In this document: positions 42,070-49,267 of the stretch, piece by piece
Layout of the letters: every line of letters begins with the position of its first letter
How positions within the stretch are numbered: position 1 is the first letter of the stretch
Assembly: GCF_049801055.1 (NCBI RefSeq)
Contig: NZ_JBNAGF010000007.1
Coordinates: 62,001-126,000, forward strand
Length of the DNA stretch: 64,000 nt
From: JBNAGF01 sp049801055
Lineage (GTDB): Bacteria > Pseudomonadota > Alphaproteobacteria > Rhodobacterales > Rhodobacteraceae
Direction of reading: 5' to 3'
Program-made: the position numbers and the translations under genes
The notes under the pieces: generated by a model
The model's database searches: none
Told to the model about the DNA's origin: nothing
The model's input: the letters and a program-made list of their open reading frames with translations, nothing else

Positions 42070-42224
42070 GGGATTTGGTTAAGCGAAACCGGGCAAACTG
42101 CGCAAGTGACTGCCGCTTGCTCCGGGGAAAAAACCACATGAAACTTTCGATCCTGCTGCTAATCTCTAAACTCTCGGGAAAAAAACCGGCCTTGCCGATG
42201 AAAACGACAGGATAGACAAACGCG

Positions 42225-42887
42225 ATGTGCGGAAGATTTTCTGTCACCTTGCCAAATGACGCTATGGCGCAACTCTTTGCGGCACAACCGGCGAATGCCT
42301 TGCCGCGGGTTCCGAACTTCAATGTTTGTCCCACAAATGCGGTGCATGTGGTTCGGTCCGGCGAGACCGGTCGGCAGCTGCTGCCTATGCGCTGGGGGTT
42401 CTTGCCGCATTGGTACAAAACTGAAAACGGCGGGCCGTTGCTGATCAACGCGCGCGCCGAAACTCTTGCAGAGAAACCTGCGTTCCGCGCCGCCTGCCGC
42501 GATCGACGATGTCTTTTGGTAGCAACGGGGTTCTATGAATGGACGAAGGATGCCGAGGGAAACCGGATGCCTTGGTACATCCACCGTCGGGACGGCGCGC
42601 CGATTGCGTTTGCCGGGATTTGGCAAAACTGGGGTAAGGACGACCCCAATCCGACCTGCGCAGTGGTTACGACCGCCGCCAACCTGACCTTGTCGGCAAT
42701 CCATCACCGGATGCCGCTGATCCTTGAACCCGACGATTGGCCGCTTTGGCTGGGCGAAGCGGGCAAGGGTGCTGCGGCCCTTATGGTGCCGGGAAACGAA
42801 GAGGTTCTGGCGTTTCATCGCGTGGCGCGCGACGTGAACTCGAACCGGGCATCGGGCGCGCAACTTATCGAACCGCTCCCCGCCTGA
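42225..42887 (+). CDS. yedK: SOS response-associated HMCES/YedK-type protein
   Basis: Forms a covalent thiazolidine link to abasic sites in single-stranded DNA to protect them. The 220 residues keep the active site: catalytic Cys2 (MCGRFSVTLP), Asn in LLINARAETLAEKPAF, Glu in VATGFYEWTKDAEG, and His in SAIHHRMPLIL. The start is exact because Met removal exposes Cys2. I looked upstream for an alphaproteobacterial LexA box (GTTC-N7-GTTC) and saw none in the 155 bp up to the divergent sulfotransferase gene. mnmH follows after 69 bp. Confidence 0.95.
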   Translation: MCGRFSVTLPNDAMAQLFAAQPANALPRVPNFNVCPTNAVHVVRSGETGRQLLPMRWGFLPHWYKTENGGPLLINARAETLAEKPAFRAACRDRRCLLVATGFYEWTKDAEGNRMPWYIHRRDGAPIAFAGIWQNWGKDDPNPTCAVVTTAANLTLSAIHHRMPLILEPDDWPLWLGEAGKGAAALMVPGNEEVLAFHRVARDVNSNRASGAQLIEPLPA

Positions 42888-42956
42888 AGCAGTTCATTTC
42901 CATCGCGGGCCCTGCCGCGACTTTCCCTTCCTTTTCTCACGGGGTAGATCTCGGCC

Positions 42957-44009
42957 ATGCCGATTGAATACAAAACTCTGCCTCAGGTGTTGGCGCATGG
43001 GTTCGATACCGTCATCGACGTCCGCAGCCCGGCCGAATATGCAGAAGATCATCTGCCCGGTGCGATCAGCCTGCCGGTGCTGTCGAACGAAGAACGCGCC
43101 GAAGTCGGCACTATCTATGTGCAGCAAAGCCCGTTTCTGGCGAGAAAGCTTGGTGCGGCTCTGGTGTTCCGCAATGCCGCACGCCATGTCGAAACAGCTT
43201 TACGCGACAAGGAGGGCGGATGGCAGCCATTGGTCTATTGCTGGCGCGGTGGCCAGCGATCGGGATCCTTCGCGTGGATGCTGCAGCAGATTGGGTGGCG
43301 CGCCAATGTGATCTCCGGCGGCTATCGCAGCTATCGGCGGCTGGTGAACCGATACCTATATGACGATCCTCTGCCGCATCGGGTGATTGCACTTGACGGG
43401 TATACAGGAACCGCCAAAACAGAACTTCTGCATGTTTTGTCCGGGCGGGGTGTGCAGGTCGTTGATCTGGAAGGATTGGCCAATCACCGGGGATCGCTGC
43501 TGGGAGAGCAGCCGGGCGGGCAACCAACGCAAAAGTCTTTTGAGAGCAGACTGGCGCAGGCTTTTTGTGCTTTGGATCCGGCGCGACCGGTTCTGGTTGA
43601 GGCGGAATCAAGCAAGATTGGTGAACGTATTCTGCCACCTTCGCTGTGGACTGCGCTGTGTCATGCGCCGCGGATCGAAGTTGCCGCTCCGATCGAAGCG
43701 CGCACCGAATATCTGACGCGTGCATATGACGACATACTGTCGGACGCAGAGCGGCTGGAAGATCGCCTGAATCCGTTGCGCCGGCACCGCAGCCACGCGG
43801 TTGTGGATGGTTGGATCGAAATGATCGCCCGCGGGGACAAGGCCGGTTTGACGCGTGCATTGATGGAGCAGCACTACGACCCGGCCTATGAAAAGTCCCG
43901 CGGTTCCCACCCGAACCCCCGGCTTGCCCGGGTCGAGGCGCAGGGGCTCGATGCCCCGAGCCTCGATGCACTGGCAGGCGAAGTCGAACGGGTGATGTCT
44001 CAGGTTTGA
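42957..44009 (+). CDS. mnmH: tRNA 2-selenouridine synthase
   Basis: Replaces sulfur with selenium at U34 of certain tRNAs using selenophosphate from SelD. The 350 residues hold an N-terminal rhodanese domain (about 5-125) with the essential Cys in PLVYCWRGGQRSGSF, then a P-loop-like domain (VIALDGYTGTAKTELLHVL, near residue 142) and a C-terminal helical part (LTRAYDDILSDAERLEDRL). It lies 69 bp after yedK. It is convergent with selD and their 3' ends overlap by 10 bp. Together they give the selenouridine trait without visible selenocysteine genes. Confidence 0.94.
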   Translation: MPIEYKTLPQVLAHGFDTVIDVRSPAEYAEDHLPGAISLPVLSNEERAEVGTIYVQQSPFLARKLGAALVFRNAARHVETALRDKEGGWQPLVYCWRGGQRSGSFAWMLQQIGWRANVISGGYRSYRRLVNRYLYDDPLPHRVIALDGYTGTAKTELLHVLSGRGVQVVDLEGLANHRGSLLGEQPGGQPTQKSFESRLAQAFCALDPARPVLVEAESSKIGERILPPSLWTALCHAPRIEVAAPIEARTEYLTRAYDDILSDAERLEDRLNPLRRHRSHAVVDGWIEMIARGDKAGLTRALMEQHYDPAYEKSRGSHPNPRLARVEAQGLDAPSLDALAGEVERVMSQV

Positions 44010-46162
44010 AGGGTGATCCGAAGGGTGTCGCCGGACAGATGGCCTATGATGGCAGCTGGATACCCGGCATCGACCAAAGCGGTGAGAAGTGAGTTTGCAG
44101 ACGCGGGATCAACTGCCGCCAGCAACCCGCCGGCCGTTTGTGGATCGAACAGCAGATCATTTTTTCCGCTTTCGGCGAGATCCATTGCCAGAACCCGGTT
44201 TTCCGGAAAAATGGTGGAACGTATTCCGGCTGATGACAGGTCTTCGGCCCCGGGCAGTGTCGGGATCGCAGCCAGATCCAGAATTGCGCCGCATCCCGAT
44301 GCTTCACAGAGGCCGGCCAGATGCCCTGCCAGACCAAACCCGGTTACGTCGGTCATGGCGTGGGCGTTTTGCAAATGATGAGAGGCAGCACCTTGCGGCT
44401 GCATCATGGCCTCGTAGCAGGCGGTCACGTCTTCTCCTCGTGCCTTGCCCGCCATTGCGGCGGCCATGATGACACCGGTTCCGATCGGCTTGGTCAGGAT
44501 CAACGCGTCCCCGGGCTTGCCGCCGGCAAGTGTCACGGGGTCAGTGTCGCACAGTCCGGTAACGGTAAAACCGATCGTCATCTCGTCGCCCATCGAACTG
44601 TGGCCACCGACAATTGCTGCGCCGGCGTTGGACATCACTTCGTCAGCGGCCTCCATGATCTCGCGCAGGGTTCGTTCCTGAAGCGCCGGAGCCATGCGTG
44701 GCAGGATCAGAGTTGCGGTTGCAGCCTGCGGTTTGGCGGACATCGCCCAGATGTCGCCAAGCGCGTGAATTGCGGCGATGCGCGTCATCAGGACAGGGTC
44801 CGGCGTCAGGCTGCGCAGGTGGTCGGAACTGATCACCTGCCGTGTTCCGCCGGTGAGCAGCAATGCGGCGTCGTCTCCGGGCAGGGCCGTGATGTCGTCC
44901 CGGTCAGAATGTGCCAACCCGGCAAGCCCGACCCGCAGCGCATTTCGGCCCAGTTTGGCACCACACCCACCACAGAACGGTTTTTCGCCAAGCGCTTCTG
45001 GTAGCCCGTCGGCATGAACAGGGGGCACTTCCGGGCCTTCCATTGCTGGCAGATCGCGGAACTTCTGCATGAACTTGCGGTCAATTCGATCCTTCCAGCG
45101 CCACATCAGAGGCCCTGAGGGTGTCATGCCGAACCTTTCGGCCAGGGCGGATTTGCCGCCAAGCGAGATGAGTTTCAGATAGTCCGACTGCGGATTGTAG
45201 GCGCGCAATTGGCCGCCGGACAGCGCGGCGCAGATATTGTCGTAAAGGACAGGCGCCTCCCGCACAGCATAAACACCGGCCTTCGGGCGGGGGGCGTGGT
45301 CAAGATGAGCACAATCGCCCACGGCAAAAACATGGGGGTCGCTGCTGCGAAGAGTTTCGTCGACGCGAATGAACCCCTTGTGCAGATCCAGACCGGATCG
45401 CGAAACCCAGTCATATGGTCGGGCACCGGCGGCGCCAGTTACGAATTCGGCCGGTATCTGTCTGCCGTCACTCAGGTCCACGCTCCCGGCTGTGATGCAG
45501 TTGATCTCGGCTTTCTCAACCAGTTCAACACCCAGATCGATCAAGGCAGTACGCAGCTTCGCGGCGGCGGTTTCGCCTATGGCGGCAAGCGCGGTGGTAT
45601 TGTCGATTAGCACGACAGAAGCCGGCCGGCCTCTGTCTTTAAGCGCATATGCCATGCCGGCGGCAATTTCGGCCCCTGCAACCCCGCCGCCGATGACAAC
45701 GACGCTTGCCGGGCCGCTTTGTTCGACATACGCGGCCCAGCGGGTAGCAAATGGACCGAGCGGTTTTGCGGGAACGGCATGTTCGGCAAACCCTTGGAGC
45801 GCGGGCATGCTTGATGTGATCCCAATATTGACAGAAGCGAGGTCGAAACCAATTGCCGGTCGCCCGGGAACGAGCACCTGCCGCACGGTGAGATCAATTT
45901 CCTCGACCTCTCCGATCACCACGCGCGCGCCAGCAAATTGTGCCAGCTGGACCAGATCGATATCCAACGCTTCACGGGGGTAGTGCCCGGCGACATGGCC
46001 GGGCAGCATGCCGGAATAGGGGGCGGTTGGACCGGGATTGATGACAGTCACGCGTACGCCCGGCAAAGGCCGCATTCCCCATTTGCGAAGCACGAGCGCA
46101 TGCGTGTGCCCGCCACCGACCAGAACGAGATCACGCGTGGCAGGCAGATTTGAGTGTTTCAT
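44000..46162 (-). CDS. selD: Selenide, water dikinase fused to an FAD/NAD(P) oxidoreductase
   Basis: A 720-residue fusion. Residues 1-370 form a pyridine nucleotide-disulfide-type oxidoreductase: LVLVGGGHTHALVLRKWG (FAD), VVVIGGGVAGAEIAAGMAY (NAD(P) site), AVGDCAHLDHAPRPKAGVYA. Residues 395-720 form SelD, making selenophosphate from selenide and ATP: FCGGCGAKLGRNAL with the Cys-x-x-Lys pair, ALPGDDAALLL, IHALGDIWAMSAKP and VGGHSSMGDEMTI. The oxidoreductase may reduce selenium species for the kinase; that is inference. It lies 25 bp after mrpG on the same strand. No Sec codon is used at the catalytic Cys. Confidence 0.95.
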   Translation of the reverse strand: MKHSNLPATRDLVLVGGGHTHALVLRKWGMRPLPGVRVTVINPGPTAPYSGMLPGHVAGHYPREALDIDLVQLAQFAGARVVIGEVEEIDLTVRQVLVPGRPAIGFDLASVNIGITSSMPALQGFAEHAVPAKPLGPFATRWAAYVEQSGPASVVVIGGGVAGAEIAAGMAYALKDRGRPASVVLIDNTTALAAIGETAAAKLRTALIDLGVELVEKAEINCITAGSVDLSDGRQIPAEFVTGAAGARPYDWVSRSGLDLHKGFIRVDETLRSSDPHVFAVGDCAHLDHAPRPKAGVYAVREAPVLYDNICAALSGGQLRAYNPQSDYLKLISLGGKSALAERFGMTPSGPLMWRWKDRIDRKFMQKFRDLPAMEGPEVPPVHADGLPEALGEKPFCGGCGAKLGRNALRVGLAGLAHSDRDDITALPGDDAALLLTGGTRQVISSDHLRSLTPDPVLMTRIAAIHALGDIWAMSAKPQAATATLILPRMAPALQERTLREIMEAADEVMSNAGAAIVGGHSSMGDEMTIGFTVTGLCDTDPVTLAGGKPGDALILTKPIGTGVIMAAAMAGKARGEDVTACYEAMMQPQGAASHHLQNAHAMTDVTGFGLAGHLAGLCEASGCGAILDLAAIPTLPGAEDLSSAGIRSTIFPENRVLAMDLAESGKNDLLFDPQTAGGLLAAVDPASANSLLTALVDAGYPAAIIGHLSGDTLRITLQT

Positions 46163-46187
46163 AGGAGCCTATGGACCTCGGTCAGTG

Positions 46188-46577
46188 TCACGCGCTCTTT
46201 GGGTGGTTCCCGTCGCTGTCGAGTTCTTCGATGTCATGGGTTGCCCAGATACCGTCTTCGCCGGCGCGTGGCAGGGTTTCCGGCTTTTCGTGGCGATGGA
46301 TGTGCGCCTTTCCAATGAAATGGGCGGTTATCGGCGCGGTCAGGAACAAGAACAGCGTGATCAGCAATTCGTGCAGTGACAGCCGCTGTTCGATCGCAAT
46401 CGAATGCAGGATCGAGGCGATCAACACGCCTCCGACACCCAGAGTGGTTGCCTTGGTGGGGGCGTGCAGGCGTGACATCTGATCCTTTAGCTTGAGCAAA
46501 CCGAAGGAGCCGACGAATCCGAAGATACCGGACACGACCAGAAAGAGTGAAATCAGGAGTTCTGCTGCAGCTACCAT
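46188..46577 (-). CDS. mrpG: Mrp monovalent cation/H+ antiporter subunit G
   Basis: The 129-residue G subunit has three transmembrane helices (LLISLFLVVSGIFGFVGSFG, TTLGVGGVLIASILHSI, ELLITLFLFLTAPITAHF) and the conserved DQMSRLHAPTKATTLG loop. A charged C-terminal tail of about 30 residues (EKPETLPRAGEDGIWATHD) is longer than usual. The start at ATG 46577 follows family length; the frame is open to 46655. It is the last gene of the six-gene antiporter operon, with a 7-bp gap to mrpF, and selD follows 25 bp on. Needed for complex assembly. Confidence 0.92.
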   Translation of the reverse strand: MVAAAELLISLFLVVSGIFGFVGSFGLLKLKDQMSRLHAPTKATTLGVGGVLIASILHSIAIEQRLSLHELLITLFLFLTAPITAHFIGKAHIHRHEKPETLPRAGEDGIWATHDIEELDSDGNHPKSA

Positions 46578-46584
46578 TTCTGCC

Positions 46585-46854
46585 TCACTCGATGATGTTG
46601 CCGCGCAGGATAAAGCGCGCATAGGCCACGGTCGAAACAAAGCCCAGCATGGCAATGATCATAGCTGCCTCAAAAAAGATCTCGGTGCCAAGGGTCAGGC
46701 CGTAGAGGATCAGCAGTGCGATAGAATTGATCACCATCGTGTCGAGCGCAAGGATCCTGTCCACCACGTCGGGTGCTGTTGCAACCTTCCAAAGGTTCAT
46801 CAACAAGGCTGACCCAAAACAGAAATAGGCGAAATAGAGGGCATAGGCGATCAT
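46585..46854 (-). CDS. mrpF: Mrp monovalent cation/H+ antiporter subunit F
   Basis: The 89-residue F subunit has three transmembrane helices. The family motif KVATAPDVVDRILALDTMVINSIALL, shown here only in part (APDVVDRILALDTMVIN), is intact with its acidic residues. The helix EIFFEAAMIIAMLGFVSTVA follows. The start overlaps the mrpE stop as ATGA. It is part of the hetero-oligomeric antiporter for Na+ or K+. Confidence 0.94.
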   Translation of the reverse strand: MIAYALYFAYFCFGSALLMNLWKVATAPDVVDRILALDTMVINSIALLILYGLTLGTEIFFEAAMIIAMLGFVSTVAYARFILRGNIIE

Positions 46855-47348
46855 TCGAAAATCTCCTTCAACCGGCGCTCATAGCGATCCTTGATCTCAT
46901 CCCGGACGGCGTCCGGATCCGGTGCGTCAAGACAATGAACAAGCAGGCAATGTCCCTCGGCAGACACATCCGCAGAGACGGTGCCGGGGGTCATTGTGAT
47001 AGTTCCTGCCAGAACGGTGATTGCTTCGGGGCGCAGCAGATCGAGCGGGATACAGATCCATGCCGGGCTGCGCTCTTCATCACGTTTGAACAGGATGATC
47101 CGGGCCACGATGATATTGGCCATGACGATATCCCAGAGCACGATCAGAATGTACTCAACGATCATCAGCCAGTTCCGAAGCTTGGGCCGATCCGGCCAGT
47201 AGGCGCGCGTCAGGAACGGGATGACGATGCCGAGGAACAAACCGAACAGCAGCGAATTCAGGCTGGCCCGGTTGGCCAGCAGCATCCATACCAACGTCAG
47301 CAGGATCGTCAGGTGAGGATGGGGGAAAATCCGGCGAAGAAGGGTCAT
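46851..47348 (-). CDS. mrpE: Mrp monovalent cation/H+ antiporter subunit E
   Basis: The 165-residue E subunit. The N-terminal membrane part (LTILLTLVWMLLANRASLN, LLFGLFLGIVIPFLT) is followed by a soluble C-terminal part with ITVLAGTITMTPGTVSADV and LLVHCLDAPDPDAVRDEIK, typical for MrpE. Start and stop both overlap neighbouring genes by four bases (ATGA), so translation of E is coupled to D and F. Role in assembly and activity of the complex. Confidence 0.94.
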   Translation of the reverse strand: MTLLRRIFPHPHLTILLTLVWMLLANRASLNSLLFGLFLGIVIPFLTRAYWPDRPKLRNWLMIVEYILIVLWDIVMANIIVARIILFKRDEERSPAWICIPLDLLRPEAITVLAGTITMTPGTVSADVSAEGHCLLVHCLDAPDPDAVRDEIKDRYERRLKEIFE

Positions 47349-48901
47349 TTATCGCTCCTCCCCAGCACGGTATCGATATAAGCCGCAGGTTCAAAGAGTT
47401 GATCGGCGGTGGCTTCGGCATAAGACATCATCGGCCCGGCAAAGACTGTCAGGGCAACAAGTCCGCCAACCAGCATGAACACAGCAGAAAAGGCGAGGCC
47501 GGGGCTGGGTTCTGGGGCGGGGAGGGGTTTCGCCCCGCCGTCGCGATCGTGTTGTTCGTAGCCAGGTTGGTCCACCGCATCCGGATCGTGGCTTTTCCAG
47601 AAGATCAGAGATCCCGCGCGGGCAAGTCCAACTATGGTTACCAGCGAACTGATCAGGATCACGGCCCAGATCATCCACACATCGTCGGCCCCGCGCGCCG
47701 CGTCCATCACGAGCAGCTTGCCGAGGAAACCCGAGAGCGGCGGCATGCCGGCGGTGGCGATTGCGGAAAGAAAGAACACGCCAGCCACCAGCAAAGATTG
47801 CGGCATTGGTGGTCGGGGGGCAATCTCACCGCCACGCCGTTCCATCACCAGATCGGCAACGATGAAAAGAAGAGCGGCAGCCAGCGTCGAGTGCACCGTG
47901 TAATAGAGCGCCGCGGCTGCAGCCTGAGGCGTGAACAGGGAAACGGCGATCAGCAGGGTTCCCATCGAAGCAATCGCTGCAAAGGCCGCAAGCCGCCCGA
48001 TTTCCCGCGCGCCCAAAATGCCGATCGCACCGACCGCGAGTGTCGCTAGCGCTGCGGGCAACAGCCAGTCGCCCACGAGCCCTTCGGTCAGGGCCACATC
48101 GGGTCCAAAAACCAGCGTGTAGATCCGCAGGATCGCGTATGCCCCAACCTTGGTCATAATGGCAAACAGGGCGGCCACAGGGAGCGGTGCGTTGGCATAG
48201 CTGGCAGGGAGCCAGAAATGTAGCGGCAGGACTGCGGCCTTGATCGCAAAGACCAGCAGGAGCAAGACAGCCCCGACCCGCAGCAATGCGGTGTCTTCAG
48301 CCGGAAGCTCTGCAACCCGGACTGCAAGATCGGCCATGTTCAGCGTGCCAGTCACCGCATAGAGCGTTCCCAGTGCGAACAGGAAAAGAGTGGATCCCAG
48401 CAGGTTGTAGACAACGTATTGCACGCCAGCCCGTAACCGGACGGCACCGCCTCCGTGGATCATCAACCCGTAAGACGCAATGAGCAGAACCTCGAAGAAG
48501 ACAAACAGGTTGAATGCGTCGCCGGTCAAAAAGGCACCGCAGACACCCATGATCTGGAATTGCAGCAAGGCGTGAAAATGCCATCCCCGTTCATCCCAGC
48601 CCGAACCGATGGAATAGAGCACGACGGGCAGTGTCAGTGTCGCGGTCAGCAGAACCATGAGTGCCGACAGCCGGTCGAGAACCAGAACGATACCAAAGGG
48701 TGCCGGCCAGTTGCCCAACTCATAGACCTGAACGGTTCCATCGGCGGCCTGCGCCGTCAGCATCAGCGAAATCGCAAGCAGTGCCACGCTTCCGGCGACC
48801 GAAAAGATCCGCTGCAGGTCAAGGTGGTGTCGCAGCACCATGATAATGAACGGCGCCAGGATTGCCGGCAGCACGACGGGGGCGATAATCCAGTGGTTCA
48901 T
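47345..48901 (-). CDS. mrpD: Mrp monovalent cation/H+ antiporter subunit D
   Basis: The 518-residue D subunit, homologous to NuoM/NuoN proton-pumping subunits of complex I. About 14 transmembrane helices. It keeps FALGTLYAVTGTLNMADLA, the Lys-bearing LLLVFAIKAAVLPLHFWLP (near residue 225) and the FLGKLLVMDAA segment, residues linked to ion translocation. The C-terminus has a polar linker (near 440; SHDPDAVDQPGYEQHDRDG) before the last helix. The start overlaps the mrpC stop. Confidence 0.95.
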   Translation of the reverse strand: MNHWIIAPVVLPAILAPFIIMVLRHHLDLQRIFSVAGSVALLAISLMLTAQAADGTVQVYELGNWPAPFGIVLVLDRLSALMVLLTATLTLPVVLYSIGSGWDERGWHFHALLQFQIMGVCGAFLTGDAFNLFVFFEVLLIASYGLMIHGGGAVRLRAGVQYVVYNLLGSTLFLFALGTLYAVTGTLNMADLAVRVAELPAEDTALLRVGAVLLLLVFAIKAAVLPLHFWLPASYANAPLPVAALFAIMTKVGAYAILRIYTLVFGPDVALTEGLVGDWLLPAALATLAVGAIGILGAREIGRLAAFAAIASMGTLLIAVSLFTPQAAAAALYYTVHSTLAAALLFIVADLVMERRGGEIAPRPPMPQSLLVAGVFFLSAIATAGMPPLSGFLGKLLVMDAARGADDVWMIWAVILISSLVTIVGLARAGSLIFWKSHDPDAVDQPGYEQHDRDGGAKPLPAPEPSPGLAFSAVFMLVGGLVALTVFAGPMMSYAEATADQLFEPAAYIDTVLGRSDK

Positions 48902-49266
48902 GATGGTTCTCCCGTCCCGTCAGAGCCTTGTTCGTCAGGGTCGGGTGTCAAATCGATCCGGTCGGTCCGCGATGACAGATAGGCGCTGAGTGCAATCATC
49001 ACGATCACAGCGGTCATTCCGAACGAGATCACGATCGCGGTCAGGACCAACGCCTGCGGTAGCGGGTCGGTATAGGCGATCTTTTCGTATTTATTGTAGA
49101 TCGGAGGGGCGTTTATTGCCAGCCGGCCGGTGGCGAACAAAAAGATGTTCACCGCATAGGACAGCAGAGAAACACCCATGATGACCGGGAAAGTTCGACG
49201 ACGCAGCACAAGGTAGATGCCGGATGCAGTCAGAATGCCAACGGCTGTTGCGAGAAGGATTTCCAT
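48898..49266 (-). CDS. mrpC: Mrp monovalent cation/H+ antiporter subunit C
   Basis: The 122-residue C subunit, homologous to NuoK. Three transmembrane helices (LLATAVGILTASGIYLVLRR, FPVIMGVSLLSYAVNIFLF, ALVLTAIVISFGMTAVIVM) with the conserved DPLPQALVLTAIVI motif. The C-terminal tail is acidic (DLTPDPDEQGSDGTGEPS). The start is ATG 49264-49266, one base beyond the mrpAB stop; longer starts up to 49404 read into mrpAB. Confidence 0.95.
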   Translation of the reverse strand: MEILLATAVGILTASGIYLVLRRRTFPVIMGVSLLSYAVNIFLFATGRLAINAPPIYNKYEKIAYTDPLPQALVLTAIVISFGMTAVIVMIALSAYLSSRTDRIDLTPDPDEQGSDGTGEPS

Positions 49267-49267
49267 C

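Noticed and set aside
41104..42141. 345-residue plus-strand open frame opposite the TPR-sulfotransferase
   Set aside because: Antisense shadow; it also runs across the yedK upstream region without homology.
42070..42224. SOS (LexA) box upstream of yedK
   Set aside because: No GTTC-N7-GTTC or GAAC-N7-GAAC arrangement seen in the spacer.
42957..46162. Selenocysteine machinery (selA, selB, selC tRNA) near selD
   Set aside because: None found within the window; only the selenouridine gene mnmH accompanies selD.
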